Positions 48,316 through 62,262 are shown, counted from the stretch's first letter. The stretch: 64,000 nt of DNA from Zonotrichia leucophrys gambelii (GCF_028769735.1 NC_088172.1:34692897-34756896); one strand, 5' to 3'. Notes: generated by a model from the sequence alone, not told the origin. Translations and numbers: made by a program.

Positions 48316-49374
48316 ACCCAACACACTATGGTGGGTTTGGGACTCAGTACTATGTATAACAGCAGTCAAGTGTGACACAGTTAAGAGCTTCTATCCAAGC
48401 CTTCCTATAATGAAGCTATGATAAGATATCATTTTATATATAGAAAAAAAACCAGCCACTCACTGAGTCATATGCTCAAGGGGCATGTGAATTACTTGGA
48501 CTATGTCCCACCTGCCAGAAGAATGGCAACCCAACATTTTCAGAAAGAGAAAGTCATGCAAAACATTCTATTCAAAGGGTTATTGTAAGGACAATGAAAG
48601 GTTGGAGATTATTTGTCTTCCGATGTTCATCATTTAATCACTAATGCGAAGTATGTCAAGGAGTTGTCACCCAGCATTTGATGCAGAAGAGCAAATAAAG
48701 AGTGGTTACAATGGAATAAAGGGCAGTTCAAAACAAACAATTCTACTGTCAATTTACATAATGCTAGAACAGCAGGGATTGTTTATTTAATAACAAAAGT
48801 GTTTTTTCAGGGTCCTTTAAGGTGTCTGAAGCCCACTGAATAAAATGAATTCTTTTTCTTTCTCTGGTCTTTTTTTTTTACTATAAGATCAAGCTTTGAG
48901 TGGAGGAAAACCAATACATTATACAGTTGTATGTATCTGGTGAGTCAGTGGATAAATGATACTTGAAGAACTACAACTATTTTACAATGAGATTGAATTT
49001 TGACATATATTAGGTGGATCTGCTTGCTGTTCACATGCCAAAGAAAAGATATGCTTCTAGATAAACAAACTGGCTAAAAAGGACCATTTTATGTCTAAGG
49101 AAACTCAGAGCACTGTAGGTGGGATTGACCACCATAGCTTTGCTATTGAGACCTGGCAGACTTCACCATCTGCTGACCAATCAAGCTTGTCTTCTTTTCC
49201 AACCTGTGGAGGGAAATAAGCATAACCAGAATCATGGCAGGGTGACCTGTCTCCTGTGGCTGAATGCTCACTCTATAAGAACAGATTAGAGTCATTCTTT
49301 CAGGTGTGTAAATCAATTACAAAAGTGAACTTCCTGGCTAAGCACAAGTGGCTTAATACCACAGATTTCTGCAT

Positions 49375-49401
<27 letters not shown>
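49375..49401. repeat. A27 homopolymer
   Basis: 27 consecutive A in unique DNA. No AATAAA or recognisable retroelement body immediately upstream. Confidence 0.95.
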
Positions 49402-49405
<4 letters not shown>

Positions 49406-51627
49406 ATGTAAAGATTTATTATCTTTACTAATAAACCTCTGCATTCTTCTATAAAATCTCAGATCTTTTTCTAGGTGCTTTCAAATTCAAATTCTAGTCA
49501 TAGATTCCTTACTTAATGTTTCATTATATGAGGATATATTGTATACAACATTTCTCATGGAAGGAAGCACTGGAGGAAGCTCTTTTTTTGTTTTTAAACT
49601 CAGGCATCATGTTATGGTGCCAATGGATAAGCAACATCGACATTTCAGATGCAATTTTCAAGGTGAAATGGCAAAAATAGTCAATTAAATTAACAGGTTT
49701 TTATTCATCTGAAATGGTTGCAGGTATCCAAAGTAGGTGCTGGTATTCATCGTTGTTACAGGTGCTACATATGTTAATCTGGCTCACTTTTCTATCACTG
49801 TTAATCTTCAACAGACATCATCAAAATGATTAATGATTTGGAGGATGTTGATCTTCAGTTGTGTAGCTAATGGTAACTTGAAGACACCACATTTCAGGTG
49901 ATGGGTAAAAAATTTATTTTTCTTTCTTGGACCTCAGAAAATATTCAGAGCAGTAAGAGTTTTATTGTGGCATTCACAGTAATAGTTAAAGGATGTAGGT
50001 AGTTGGTTGAATGAGATTCTTTATGACCACACGTGCACAAGGCTTATGGTTTGTACCTCTTACAAGAAGCACAGGCATGGCAGCAGCAGAACAGAGGTAC
50101 ACCTTTAAAAGCAGCACATTGTGACAGCAGCCATTGCAATCTGAAGTGAAAGCAACAGTAAATTAACATGTCTAGCAGTTGCTTTGTGTAATGCCAGTTA
50201 AATTATTCCAGGTAAGTGGAGTAAAATTTTCCCTACAGAGGTGGGGAAGCGCTTGAATTCTGTGATATAATGGACTGGTGAAAGAAATGTGAGAATAAGT
50301 AATATTTCCTTTCTTCAAGCTGTGCACATTTGAAATTCAAGCTCATTGTCTTGCTTCTAACTGCCATTTCATAATCAGTGCCAAATTTTGCATTCATATT
50401 TTTTTTATGGTGAAACATCACATGCAATAATTTTATGTGAATCATTTGAAAACTAAACTTTAAAAAGTATCACTTTTCTAGCCTTCAGCAGAACCAAGTC
50501 ATGCCCTTCATCTTTAACCAGAAATCTGCAATCCCTGTAAAAATTATTTTTATCTTTAAATGATCCTCTTTTTTTTTTTTTTTTAAGCAATGGACTACAG
50601 TAAATATGAGCTGTTTACTCTAGAGGCTATTTTTTTATGTCAGATGCAAAATTCTATTTACTACTGAAAATATAGCCAGGACTATTTTGCCAGATAGATT
50701 TTGCCTTTTCAGCTACAGCTCAGAAACTATAAATGAGACATGTCACTTTTTTCCCCCCCTCTCATTTAATAAAAATATACAGTTTGGTTCAAAAGTGTCA
50801 TTTTAATATTTCCACCCACTCTTGTTCAGTTTGGCTGCTATGGAAGAAGGAAAAGGTGTTGTGCATTCCTAAATAGGCACTGGTGAGCAGATGGACTCTA
50901 GCTAAAAAATTCTGGGTGAGAGAAATCAGAAGTGTTTCATTTCCATGTCTGCTCTTTTGGCAATGCAAACTCTGGTTCTGCTCAGACATGCAGATTCCAA
51001 GAGGCGTGGAATGGGAGAATAAAGATCTCAGAAGTTTTTGTGAAATTTTAGAAGAGCAGTGAAAAATATGATGTGAAAATGGAAAAGTTAGGAAAAAAAA
51101 AGAGAAGAGAACAAAATCTAAAACTAATTGTTCAATTAGGAAATCTGTGCATGCAAACTCACTGCCTGCTTACTATCAGTATACTCTTAATTTTAATAAA
51201 AAAGCTATCACAATAATGAAATGGTCCAGGTCTAAAGCTGACATTAAACTGACATTGTGTTTCAAAATATTGAATCAATTTTATTCCTTGTGTGTCATTT
51301 CTTCATTCCTACTTAAGGTCTTCCTTACAAGATGTTCTCAGGTGGGTAATTGGCAGCAGAGTAATCAAAGACTTTAATAATTATTTGGGGTAGATCATTT
51401 CCAAAAGACAAGAACAGATTCTGATTATGCTGAGTGTGTAAAAACAAAACAGAGAGGAAGCCAATGACTCAACCAGCTTGTTGGGTTAAGGACTGGTGAG
51501 GTATGTATAGAGCAAGAAGCATAAGGCAAAACTGTGCCTTCCCCAGCAAGGAAGCACCACCCTGGGCCCCTGGCCCGTTAAAGTCAGTCATAAACATTAC
51601 CCAGAAGCAAAACGCAAAGTTGCTGAA

Positions 51628-52316
51628 TGTCTTAGTTATAAATGGGTGTGTGTATTCTGTTCTTATCTGTGGAGCAGTTATCTTCTGTTAATTTGGCAGT
51701 TTTCTTTATCTCTTTCACAAACAATTCTCCCTCTGGGGAGGTATCTTCTGTTAACAGGCCATTGAATGTCACTGCATGACTGATAAAATTACATCATCCA
51801 ACTGGGAGAAGCTCTGCCTAGATGGAGGAGCGAAGCACTCCTTCCTGGATGTAATCTGAGATTTTGGGGCACCTGGACAGCCTTCTCCCCTGGATTCCCA
51901 GAGGAGCAGATTTCTTCTCCACTGGATTCCCAGAGGAAGACCAGGCCCATCTACACCACCACTGGATCTTCAGAGGAAGCCTACGCTATTCTAGAGGATC
52001 GCTGCTCCAACAGAACCACATCTGGCGCTGCAGGAGGGCTGCAGCCACCATCCAATCAGACTGCTACCAACACCCTCACCCACAGAGTGTCAGGTCGTAT
52101 TCTGACTCTGTCAATAGGCGTTTTTTTTGTTTGTACTATTACAATTGCATTTTTTAGTTTTCCTGGTAAAGAACTGTTATTCCTATTTCCATATCTTTGC
52201 CTGAAAGCCTTTTAATTTTAAAATTATAACAATTGGGATGGAGGAGGTTTACATTTTTCATTCAGGGGAGGCTCCGACCTTCCTCAAGCAGACACCTATC
52301 TTTTCAAACCATGACA
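51628..52316. mobile_element. Solo LTR of an endogenous retrovirus-like element
   Basis: About 689 bp between TGTCTTAGT and ACCATGACA, imperfect inverted termini (7/9) of the retroviral TG...CA type. The flanks carry CTGAA (51623-51627) and CTAAA (52317-52321), a likely 5-bp target duplication with one change. No gag, pol or env frame lies next to it, so it reads as a solo LTR. Inside, the motif 'ctggattcccagaggaag' occurs three times (51890, 51922, 51962), the third diverged. Transcriptional orientation is unclear because no clear AATAAA is visible on either strand. I associate this sequence with a common songbird LTR family, from memory. The 97-codon frame at 51864 is a by-product. Confidence 0.75.
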
Positions 52317-54538
52317 CTAAATCTAATCCAGAAAGTAATAAGTTTTGTTCTGTCTTTACTCCAGTACCTTCACCACTACACATACAAAAAAGGTATTTTG
52401 TCTCCTTAGCTTGGCTTCATGAGGTCAAATTGACAGTGAATGAACATTTTTCCTCCCTTTACTCAAACATCTTCCATGGATCAGAGATAAAATTGGTCCC
52501 TCTGAGGCTTAGGTTATGGGGTCTGATTAGTACACATCTTCACAGAATATCTGTCACATGGAACAGGTCAGGGGGAACAGAGAAGGAATTTCTCATGACC
52601 CGTTACTAAATCTGTGGAAGCCACAAGTGCACTGGTGGGGCCAAGAGTGCATTGATGGTGCCCATTTGGTAGCTCAGCTCCAGCAGGACCCATGCAGACG
52701 ATCCTTCTACTACCATGAGGCCTGTAGGAACTAGCAAAAAGTTTTTGCTAAATTTATGGATCAAGGCAGACAACATTATCAAGCAGTGTTTTTTATCAAA
52801 GAATTTGAGGAGAAAAATACAGACCTAACTGATTGCAGGAAATTAAAGTCACATGCTAGGCAATACATGTCACCTGCCTTCTCCTAGATGCATGTTCATA
52901 ACCTGAGATAAACACTTCTCTCCATGCCTCCTTTATTGTTAGATAATATAGATTTCACATCTTAAAAATATTGCTATCAAGTATCTCATAATGCCTGTGC
53001 CATAGCAACCTGTTAGTGTGATTTACTTTGACAGGAGATGATGGGAATTTTATTGTTTGACCCCTTCTGCTCTGGCAATGCAGGTTTAGGGTGTTTTTTT
53101 TTTCATACCAGATGTTTTATTTAATCTTACAGGAGCTGATATTGAATCTTCACATCATTTTTTCTCTTGTCAAGGTATGCTCTTAGAGTAGAGAGTATAA
53201 TGAAAATCCAGGATTTCACAGAAAGGCACCCACTTAAGCAGCTCTGCACACTGATGCCTCAGAAAAGATGCCTCTAAAAATGTATAGCAATAGCAAGCAG
53301 TTCAAGGAAGTGTCTTTTTCTTTAATATGTTAACTAATTATGTATTTCCATAATTAAACCCATTAAGTTTGAGACACATTCAAATGGATTAAATGGGACA
53401 AAATTCCAATGTTACAACTACTGAGTGACTATCATGGTTACCATGCTGATAATCAGGCATGTCAGAGGGCTCAAGAATTTTTGGTTATTTGATGATGAGG
53501 TTAGCACAGCAAATTTGCAAGGAGGGGAGGGAAGGTAATAACCACCATCTTACTCCTTACTACATAAGTAGGAATTACTGCACTGAGCTAAAAGTTGGCC
53601 CATGCAAGGTTGAACCATGCAGTTGTCATTTTAAGAGGTTCTAGGAACCAATCACAGAGCTTTTAACACTCATTCATTAACAGAATTAACAGATATCTGT
53701 GGAGGAAAGGAGACCAAGACAAGTGCTTGATTTAAATGTATAATTGTTGCTTCTTTTGTAACATTTGCTTAAATTTGGGACTGGACCTTTAGGCTGGTAA
53801 ATCTAGGAGTCTCCATGAAAGTTGACTGCTTCTTCCAAATATTGTGAACCAATACCAAAGGCTTAGAAACTTGCCAACTTATGCAACACCCACAGGAGTG
53901 TCAAAGCCAGAGTTCTAAAACAATGTCTGTCTCTGAAAGCACCAAGAACAGCTTGTGTGTGAAGGAAATCTAAAGGATCATCAGATACACTTAAATAAGC
54001 TTTCAAAAAATGGGCGTGGTTTCAAAGCCTTTCATCAAAAATCAAGTCAATGCAGGCTGTATCAATTGCTGAGGCAAATTATCTACTGAGCCCCAGAGAC
54101 TGCATTCAGCATCATCGCAGTCAACGTGACAAAGGAAAGTTTTAAGATGGGATATAAAGGAGAACAACAAAGTGTCTTTGTTCTTTAAGATCTTTTCCCA
54201 AGCTGAAGAGGTAGCCAGGGACTGTTTCTTTGAAATCTAGCAAGTAGATGTGAGCAGCTATCAGAAGAGCTGACCCCTTGGTACTGAATAATAGGTAGCA
54301 AGAAAAGAGATAAGCCAAGTAGGCTCCCTACAGTATCGGTTTATTACTTCTCTCAGCACTTGCAACTGTTTTTGTGTCTATTAGAGAAGAAATGCAAAAA
54401 ACTGGTAAGACAGATTCAAAATAAGAAATGAAGAGACCTATAACTGGGAGTAGCATTCTTCTTCTAAGAGCATTCCAACATTTTTCACTGTAATGGAGAG
54501 GGATTTCCTATATTAATCTTTATATTTTTTCTTTCCAG
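52317..54538. other. Unique DNA, nothing recognised
   Basis: About 2.2 kb without recognised repeats. A 123-codon frame starts inside the LTR at 52238 and runs into this region. It is a chance frame spanning the insertion boundary. Confidence 0.45.
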
Positions 54539-54634
54539 GACAAAACTGATGGCACTGACTGGCCACAGTCCCAGGCTTTTAAAGAAAACTTTATGTATTG
54601 GATCATGTTCTTCCTCATAGTGCCATTTCTTTAA
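54539..54634 (+). CDS. Candidate cryptic terminal exon, unidentified
   Basis: A strong 3' splice-site pattern ('tattaatctttatatttttt', then 'ctttccag', AG at 54537-54538) is followed by 31 open codons and a TAA at 54632-54634. The frame begins DKTDGTDWPQSQAFK and ends in a hydrophobic stretch, MYWIMFFLIVPFL, like a C-terminal membrane segment or GPI-anchor signal. An AATAAA at 54668-54673 follows within about 35 nt of the stop. No upstream exon or known protein could be identified, and T-rich DNA easily yields such patterns. The minus-strand frame 54485-54715 is its shadow, or the reverse is true. Confidence 0.15.
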   Translation, partial: DKTDGTDWPQSQAFKENFMYWIMFFLIVPFL

Positions 54635-56892
54635 TGAACATGTGAGGGTGGGAAAAAAACCCAAAACAATAAACAGCTCAGAATATTCCCTGAGTAGATT
54701 TCCCACATTCAGCATCTGATTTGCACAGGCCTGTCAAGCAGAGGTTCAGCTGCCACCTTCTTTCTGCTGGACTTCTTGTCACAGTTTTAATCATGTCTTG
54801 TGTTCAATCTGAATTAATTTAGGATCCTCAGCTTTCAGAGTTTCAGCTCAACAGAAAACATTAATAAATGGAATAATTAATTCCAGCTCAGACTAGATCA
54901 ATCAAATCCTCAGCTTGGGAGCTATTTAAACACTACTGTGACACTTTGTCTTTTTCTCATGGGTCAGAAAGTCACCAGCCTGCAACTATGGTAGTAATCA
55001 AAAAAAAAAAAGATTAGTTAAAAACTCCAGTCAAAATGACAAGACAGATGTGGCAATTTTGTTTGCAAACAAAAGTGTAGAGCTCTGCTCTGTGGCCTCT
55101 TGTGGTGGAAAAAGGTCGGTTTTAGCTAATTAATATATTCTCTGGTTACAAGTCAGCTGATCTCTGAGAAGATAGGTTCCTAAAGAAGAAAAAACAGTGT
55201 GTGCCAGTTGATTAAATCCCTTTATAGAAAGAACAGATTGCAGGAAGGGAGGACATGTTGCAGAGCAGGGGAAATATCCCGCTCCCTGATTCCACACTCC
55301 TTGTCCTCCCATGTCATATTCAGCAACCTTCAGATGCAGACAACCAGAACATTTTACATGATCTTGGTCAAAATGTAACACGCCAGTGTTGTCCCTGGTT
55401 TGTTTCATTTGCAGCTATAAATATAGTTTGAAAGAGTCTGAAATCGTTGTCACTGGCTGGAAATATCTTGAAGTGCCAAGGCAGTGACGTACAACCTGCA
55501 CCTGACCTTACTGCAGTTGCAGCATCCTGCAAAACAGGCTGTTTGGGTGTTTGCAGCTTCCCTGGGGCAAAACCCTGCGTTAGTGAAGATGATATAATGG
55601 CTGGAGTTGCTCCCTTAACCACCCATTTCCTTTGGTTTTGTTATGATGATATATCTTTTAGATGTTGGAGTAATTTAATACCATTTTTTTTTCTCCAGCA
55701 CTCACATTTCATTGTAAGAGTCAAACTCTTTTGCTGACAAATTGAAATATGTTAAAATCACAAAATTATTTTAAAAGTAATTTCAGGCCTCCCAGCTGGT
55801 TCAGCTTGGATATCCAAAGCCAATTTTGCTAGGTAGGCAATTAAGGATATTCTTGCCTCTTTAAAGAATTATGCACATCAAATTTAAAATACAATACTAT
55901 AGAAAACAAGATCTGGAATACATATTCTTACTATGCCTTATTTTATATTTACTTCTTAGACTAAGATATTTGACCTTGACAAGTATTTTATTTTGTTATT
56001 ATTTCCAGGCATATTATTTAATTGTTCATGGAAGATAAAGTTATTAAGGATGTCCTTAGCACTTGAGAGAGTCCTGAAGATAAATTTTCATTTTAAAGAA
56101 TCTGTGGCATCCTCACAAATACATCACTGACAATTTGTACTCTCTACACAAAATGTACTATTACAGAGCAGCTCCACCTTTACAGCTCAAGAATGGCAGC
56201 TGAAAATAGCTCCTCCTGGATCCCACCAGTGTCACTGCCAGCGTCCCTCAGAAGAGGTCTTTGTGAAAGAGTGAAAAGCATTTAGCCCTCTGAGGCCAGC
56301 ACACGTTTCCATTGTATTATTTGTTCCTGCTGGCCCAAGGGAAAAAAAAAAAAAAACAAGGAAACATTTTAAGTCATAAATATCACAAATTGGAAACCTG
56401 TGTGCCAAAATGGCTTGAAATGTATGTTTGAGCAAATTTTATTGGAACCTGTAGAGCACTGGATACCAATGGGAACTGAATTTATCTTCAGATATGATGG
56501 GAGCAATTCTTCTAAATCTTCTGGAATTTCTCCTACTCTCCTTCAACTGCCTTAAGGCCATTTTTTGCTATATAATTTTTTTAAGGATGAAGACTGGAAT
56601 TCATATTGAAGACTTGTACATTTTATATGTTTGATTTATATTTTTATTTTTATTGATAAATTTTGAATCAAAACTGTTAGAATAAAAGAATAATTTTATC
56701 CATTAATTTAATCAAGATCTATCTAAGAACTGGACAATTTTACAGAAAACTTTCCTGTATACTTCAGTAATTAACAAATTTTCCTTAATTCTTCTGAAAG
56801 ATTTCAGAAAACTGTGAAAGCCCAACAGCATCCCTAGCTGATTTAAATTGTTACACAAAATCTAAATTGTTACACAAGCCCAGACTCTGTGG

Positions 56893-56923
56893 TCATCATC
56901 ATCATGATCATCATCATCATCAT
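56893..56923. repeat. (ATC)n trinucleotide microsatellite
   Basis: About ten TCA/ATC units with one 'atgatc' interruption. The poly-M minus frame across it is an artefact. Confidence 0.93.
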
Positions 56924-59900
56924 ATTTTGACTAATTCTAGTTGGGAAATGTGGCTTCCATTTTACGACATGGTGGTTCTGTTGCCATGGAGAATAGGTTA
57001 TCACATTTGCTTTGGAAATGGGATTCCTGGGAGAGGGGCAGTCTCCTCCCCAGTGAGTTTTCACTCATTCTGCTATCAGGTGCCCTAAGAGTGGATAAGA
57101 AGACATTATATCGTGAATTATAACTTTTCCTGTTGAAAGTGTTAGTGTCAATCTTTAGAGAAAAAAGCAACTCAGTGGTCAGTGATCAGTGATGGACCTG
57201 ATTTATGCCTTTATCATTCATATAGAAACTCCCTAGTCTAAATTATAAAAATAAGAAAGGGTCTAGATCCCCATATATTAGATTCCTGTCAAATATGTTA
57301 CTTTTTATTCTACATGTCTATAAGAAACTCAGTGATTTATCTTAACCCAAGGGGTAGAGAGTCAAACTGGAATCAAGACCTTCCACTTTCCAGATGTCTT
57401 TCCCTGCTTTTGCTTTGAATGTGTTGCTCTGACAAGTGCCCATCATTAGACAATGATGGAATCTCCCCTCGGCTTGGGCAGGTTCATCATATATTTGGTA
57501 ATTTATTATATAGACTTCACAGCCCATCATAAGAAAAAGACATTTTTAAAGAATCACTTATCACATAAGGAGGAGAACTTACCAGTGTTCCACTTCTGCC
57601 TAATAATTTATCATGTTCATAGTTAAAAAATATTTACATATTACTTCTGATTTGAAATGCCCTTTAAATTCTAGTTGGTGTTTTTTTGCTAGGCCTTTCT
57701 CCATACAAAGAGTGGTCCTTTCAAACGACCTAATGGCACACAGAGGGACAAAGGTCAGGCAATTTTGACTTCCACCCCTCTTCCTTAACTGCAGAGCTAT
57801 GGGCTCCCCACGGGAAAATGCAAAAAATAGATAATTCATTGAGCATTCTAGATTAACTGAGCATATACCATGTGTATTAAACATGACTGTAACAAGCTAG
57901 ATAGATGTACTGACTTATGTCACATTAAAGATATTGTAAAACTACTCTGTCATCTTGTAAATAACAAAATATTTCTTTTTCAAAAAAAAACAACCCAAGA
58001 CAGAGGAAAGACATTATTTCATACTATCTCTGTCAATTTGGATAGTCTGCTTAAGTGATGCCCTTTTAAAATAAAATATAAGGCAGCAAGAAATGAGCAT
58101 TTTATGCATATAATTATCATATTTATTTTTATATTCAGCTACTCCTACAGTATAACTCAGTGTGGTAAATAGTTCATGCTAATTACTTTAAAAATCCATT
58201 AAATTTTAAGTCTCATAGCAGATGCAAACACCATTTCAAATGTTCTCATTGTGTTGCCTACATAATTCATGAACTCTTATTAGAATTCAGACTCAAACCA
58301 GGCATGTGGTGTGTGAGCCACGCTCTCCAGATTTTTGTGTGTTCCTGGAAAAGTGGAATATGCACCTACAGAGCCTCAAAACCAAATCCTGTTCAGCACT
58401 TATGCTGACCCACATTAAAGAGTGAGAGGCTTAGTAGTGATCTGCTGCAGGAGAATTTGGAGTTGTACCTGAGAGTGTGAATAATTCAAGCAATCCTTCC
58501 CAGAGCTGGAGCTGGGATGCCTGAACAGGAGGGATCTCAGGTTCCAGTCCCCAACACCAAATCATATTACATGGTTATATGCATTGACTCATTTGTGCTC
58601 TTGCTTCTCTTTCATTTTGTGTTTTGTGGCTAAAATACTGAAGAACATATCAAGGACCTAGAACTGTGCAGGAGAAACACAATTGTATAAGTACTGGTTC
58701 TGCCCTTGTTAGTGCAGCGTTTGTCAGCTCTTGGCTGTTGGTTCCCAATGACATCCTGTGCTTCTGTGCTGTATCTGCAAGAGGTCTTGCATGCCCTCAG
58801 GTATTTAAAATGGTACCAGATACCACTGCTCATGAAACTGAATAATTTTCTACATGTATGAAACTTTGACATTAAAGTCACACATGGATATTTTAGGTTC
58901 CTTTTATAGATTAAGTCACAGGCTGATTCATTCCACCTGTGCTATTTCCCTGCGTAAGTGAAACAGGTAGTGCCCTTTGTAAATTACTTCTCTCAATTTA
59001 CTGTAGAACAAGTATAGAGTAACTAGCTTTAGGCAATCAACATTTTTACTGCTAAAGTAGGCAAAAGGCCTTAGGTCAACCCATCATAGAAACTGGATTA
59101 AAATTCAGTGATCTATAAATAGTATCTTTAGTCACAAAATAAAATTTTCTTAGTGTGGTTAAATATTTTCTTTTCCTTTTCACCTTTATGTTCTCTGTCT
59201 TAATATATGTATAACAAGATTTCCATACAAGTTCTCCAAGATATTCTGATACTAAAAGTATTAACAATTGTGAAGTACTATTTAACTGCAGAAATGGGAA
59301 ACTGTAAGTACTTCAGATAGTCACTTCTACAAGTACAACTCTACTTAAAGAACAAACCTCTGTGCACCACTCAGCTTTTCTGCAGCAAAGTCCCTCAGAT
59401 CTCATGATCCATTGGCTTCACATTCGTATTCAAAACTCCATTTTCTGAGTTTAGTGCCTTGCAGGAAAACGGATGCATGGTGGGCAAAGCACAGACAGTC
59501 AGCATATTTCAGTGTTCTAATACATATTTTAAAAGCTTTTATACAGGACTTTGGGTATTTCTAACTTTTATACTTTAATTCCCTATTCTATCCTGTAATA
59601 TTTTATCTATCTTATTCTCTGATCTTCCTATCTTTGATAGGAAGAGAAAACCTTTGGGACAATGATCTAACATCTCTTGGTATTTTTCTTCTTTTTTTTT
59701 CTTTCAATATACTTGTTCAGTTGTATTCTTGCCATCTAATTTAGTACCTTTCATGCACAACAAATATGTCATAATTTTTCCCTTTCTTAGCAAAAGGCCT
59801 CAAGACAAGACTTGTTTTCAATTTTATTCTTCACTTTCATGCAGGAGACAAAAACCGTAATAAATATTCTTAATCAAGGTAGAAGAGGAATTGGCTTAAC

Positions 59901-62217
59901 AGATCATCCATCACTTTTTTCTTTCTACTAGTTTCATGAAAGTCCCACTATATAAATACTTTAGAATCAGTTTCTTCAGTCTCCTACTGCTTTCATCACA
60001 TACAGTGGTGTCTTGCACAGTCCTAGGAAGAATAACTGTAGGGAAGGAAAATACACAAAAGAGGCTGGAATACTATAATCACACCTTAGAAAGAGAGGTT
60101 TTTGCTTAGAACTTCCTCTTTGTCAAACCCCAGCCCAGATTACATCCACACTGACAAAGGCTCATCTCACCAGCACTTATTACAGTTGTGCTTCTCCTGC
60201 ATGGTTCTAAGTCCTTGATATCTAAGATATCTAAGTCCTTCAGTATTTTAGCCACAAAATACAAAGGAGTTTTTCATCACTTGGGTCTTTCATGCTTGAA
60301 TCTGAGTGTGTATACATACTTTACCCCCTGCCTCTGGTCCAGTTTTACAGTGCTAGAAATTCACTTCCTTCAAAATTATTTTGAAATTTATAATAGCTCT
60401 CATAATTCTAAAATTTTCCTTATACACAGTCACATTTTGTCTTCTGTGTATTTTATCTTTTATTTCATACTTTCTTTCTACCAGTCTTGTTTCTACTCTC
60501 CAAACACAAGCGTATTTTAAAGAGCTCATACAGCTTTTTCTCTATGCATCACATTCCTGGGAATGATAGAAGTTTCTATAGAGAGGTTTCTCAAATAATA
60601 ATCTTATATATAGTTGATTATTTCTGTTTTGCTGATTATTATGGCTTGAAATAAATTATTGACCATAAAGTCATAAGTCTTCAAGTATTTTTATACTTTA
60701 GAATTTCTTTTCTTAGATAACTATTGACTAATTAGAGAGGTCTAAACTATTACCCATCTCAGAGAAGGTGTTAATCAATTCAGAAAAAAAAAATGGTTTG
60801 GGATTCAAGGCCTTATAATACCATTTTAGATCCAAACTCTTGGTAAATCATAAAAATAAAGGTGATGTCACATTAGTTTATTAAGCCTTACAAACTATCT
60901 CAAGTTTTATTGCATATCTCCAAACACAATTTTTCGTCCTCTGAAGGACCTAATTATCTCTCACATGCTTTAAAAGTGGGTTGATCATGAATCCTGACTT
61001 CTCCAAGGAACACTGTTCTCTCCTGTAATCTCCTCATTGTCCTTGCCTTCCGGGGTAGTAGGTCTGTGCTTTAAGTGTACAATACTTTCAAAAGTTTCAG
61101 ATTTAGAATTTTAACAAATAAAACTTGTTACAAAACTTACAGGTTACATTTTTTAAGTCATAGCTGGATAACAGATAGGTCCTTAAATGGACTATATCTT
61201 GTTGAAACTCAGATTTTCAATCTATGTTTAAATTAAACTCAGAAAGATTGATAACGTTTAAACTCTTTCATATGGTATATTGAAGTACAGTAGAGTTTCT
61301 TGACCTTTATTTCTTGAACAAAGTTCTGAATAAATCAAAAAGGAACAAAATATGTTTAATGCAATAATATTTAATAAAATGTTATATTTTTTGCATTTTC
61401 AATAGTTATTTCACATCTACTAATAAGGTCTTTCCTGAGGAATCAGAAAATATTTTTTCCTTCTGAGATATTGCACTTCAGATATATTCCAGTAGAAATA
61501 TTTTATTATGTTTAATCTGTCAAAATAAAATGTCTTGCTGTCATTCTTATGCATCCTGCATATTGGTTTGTCCTTTCTCTTTTTACACTTTATTGGACTA
61601 AATGATTTACATTGCTTTCTGTTTTATTACGCTGTAAAGAAGAGCATCATTGAGTCAGAACATACATTGCAATATGATAAAATTATTCTACACACATAGA
61701 GCCACTTTTGTACTAGTAATGTGCTAATCTCTGTGAAGATGACAGATTTTAGTGTCTGCACTGCTTGGTTTACTAGGATGATTTAGACTATCAGCCAGTT
61801 ACTCTTCTGAAACTTAAAGTCTATGTATTTGATCTCATCTCATATTTTTGTAATTAATTATAATATTATTTTTCTGTGTTGTAATCACCTTTATAGCTGA
61901 TCACTAGATGCAAATAGGATGCTTCCTTGAAAAACTGTACCTTTAGTTGCAACTATAAAGTCACATAACTGAGCATTTAAATAAATTATTACTTTAAAAA
62001 CATACCCAGATTCAGTGATTCTGGGATACTTTAGGGGAAATATTTATTGATATTCTAAGTCACCATATCAAACATTAATTGCTGACATAGTTGAAAACAA
62101 TAAAAGACAACACACTGCACCTCAGTAATGGCGGGAGTTTACAGCTGAAACAAGGAACATAACAAAGTAAATGTAAAAGATGTTTAATGTTTGTTGTTAA
62201 CCCATTGTGCAATGGTT

Positions 62218-62262
62218 GTGTATATATATATATACACAGTATATATATATGCATATATATTT
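62218..62262. repeat. TA-rich palindromic tract
   Basis: Two TA runs separated by 'cacag' and 'gcat' ('gtgtatatatatatatacac', 'agtatatatatatgcatata'). Self-complementary and could extrude a cruciform. Confidence 0.88.

Larger units (their letters stand above)
44506..51627. other. Mostly unique DNA with small repeats and hairpins
   Basis: About 7 kb without a recognised gene or retroelement. It holds the minisatellite at 44697, hairpins at 46083, 47172 and 48292, a GTTT array at 46261 and an A27 run at 49375. Frames of 60-97 codons (for example 45280-45561 and 45690-45983) have no known domain. The last about 150 bp before 51628 are GC-richer and could belong to the LTR element if its boundary is placed wrongly. 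Confidence 0.4.

Noticed and set aside
52238..52609. 123-codon plus frame as a gene
   Set aside because: It starts inside the LTR and crosses the element's right boundary, so it cannot be an ancestral coding unit.
60188..60520. 110-codon plus frame with hydrophobic stretches
   Set aside because: Rich in F, S, L and Y as expected from T-rich DNA. An overlapping frame of the same character exists.
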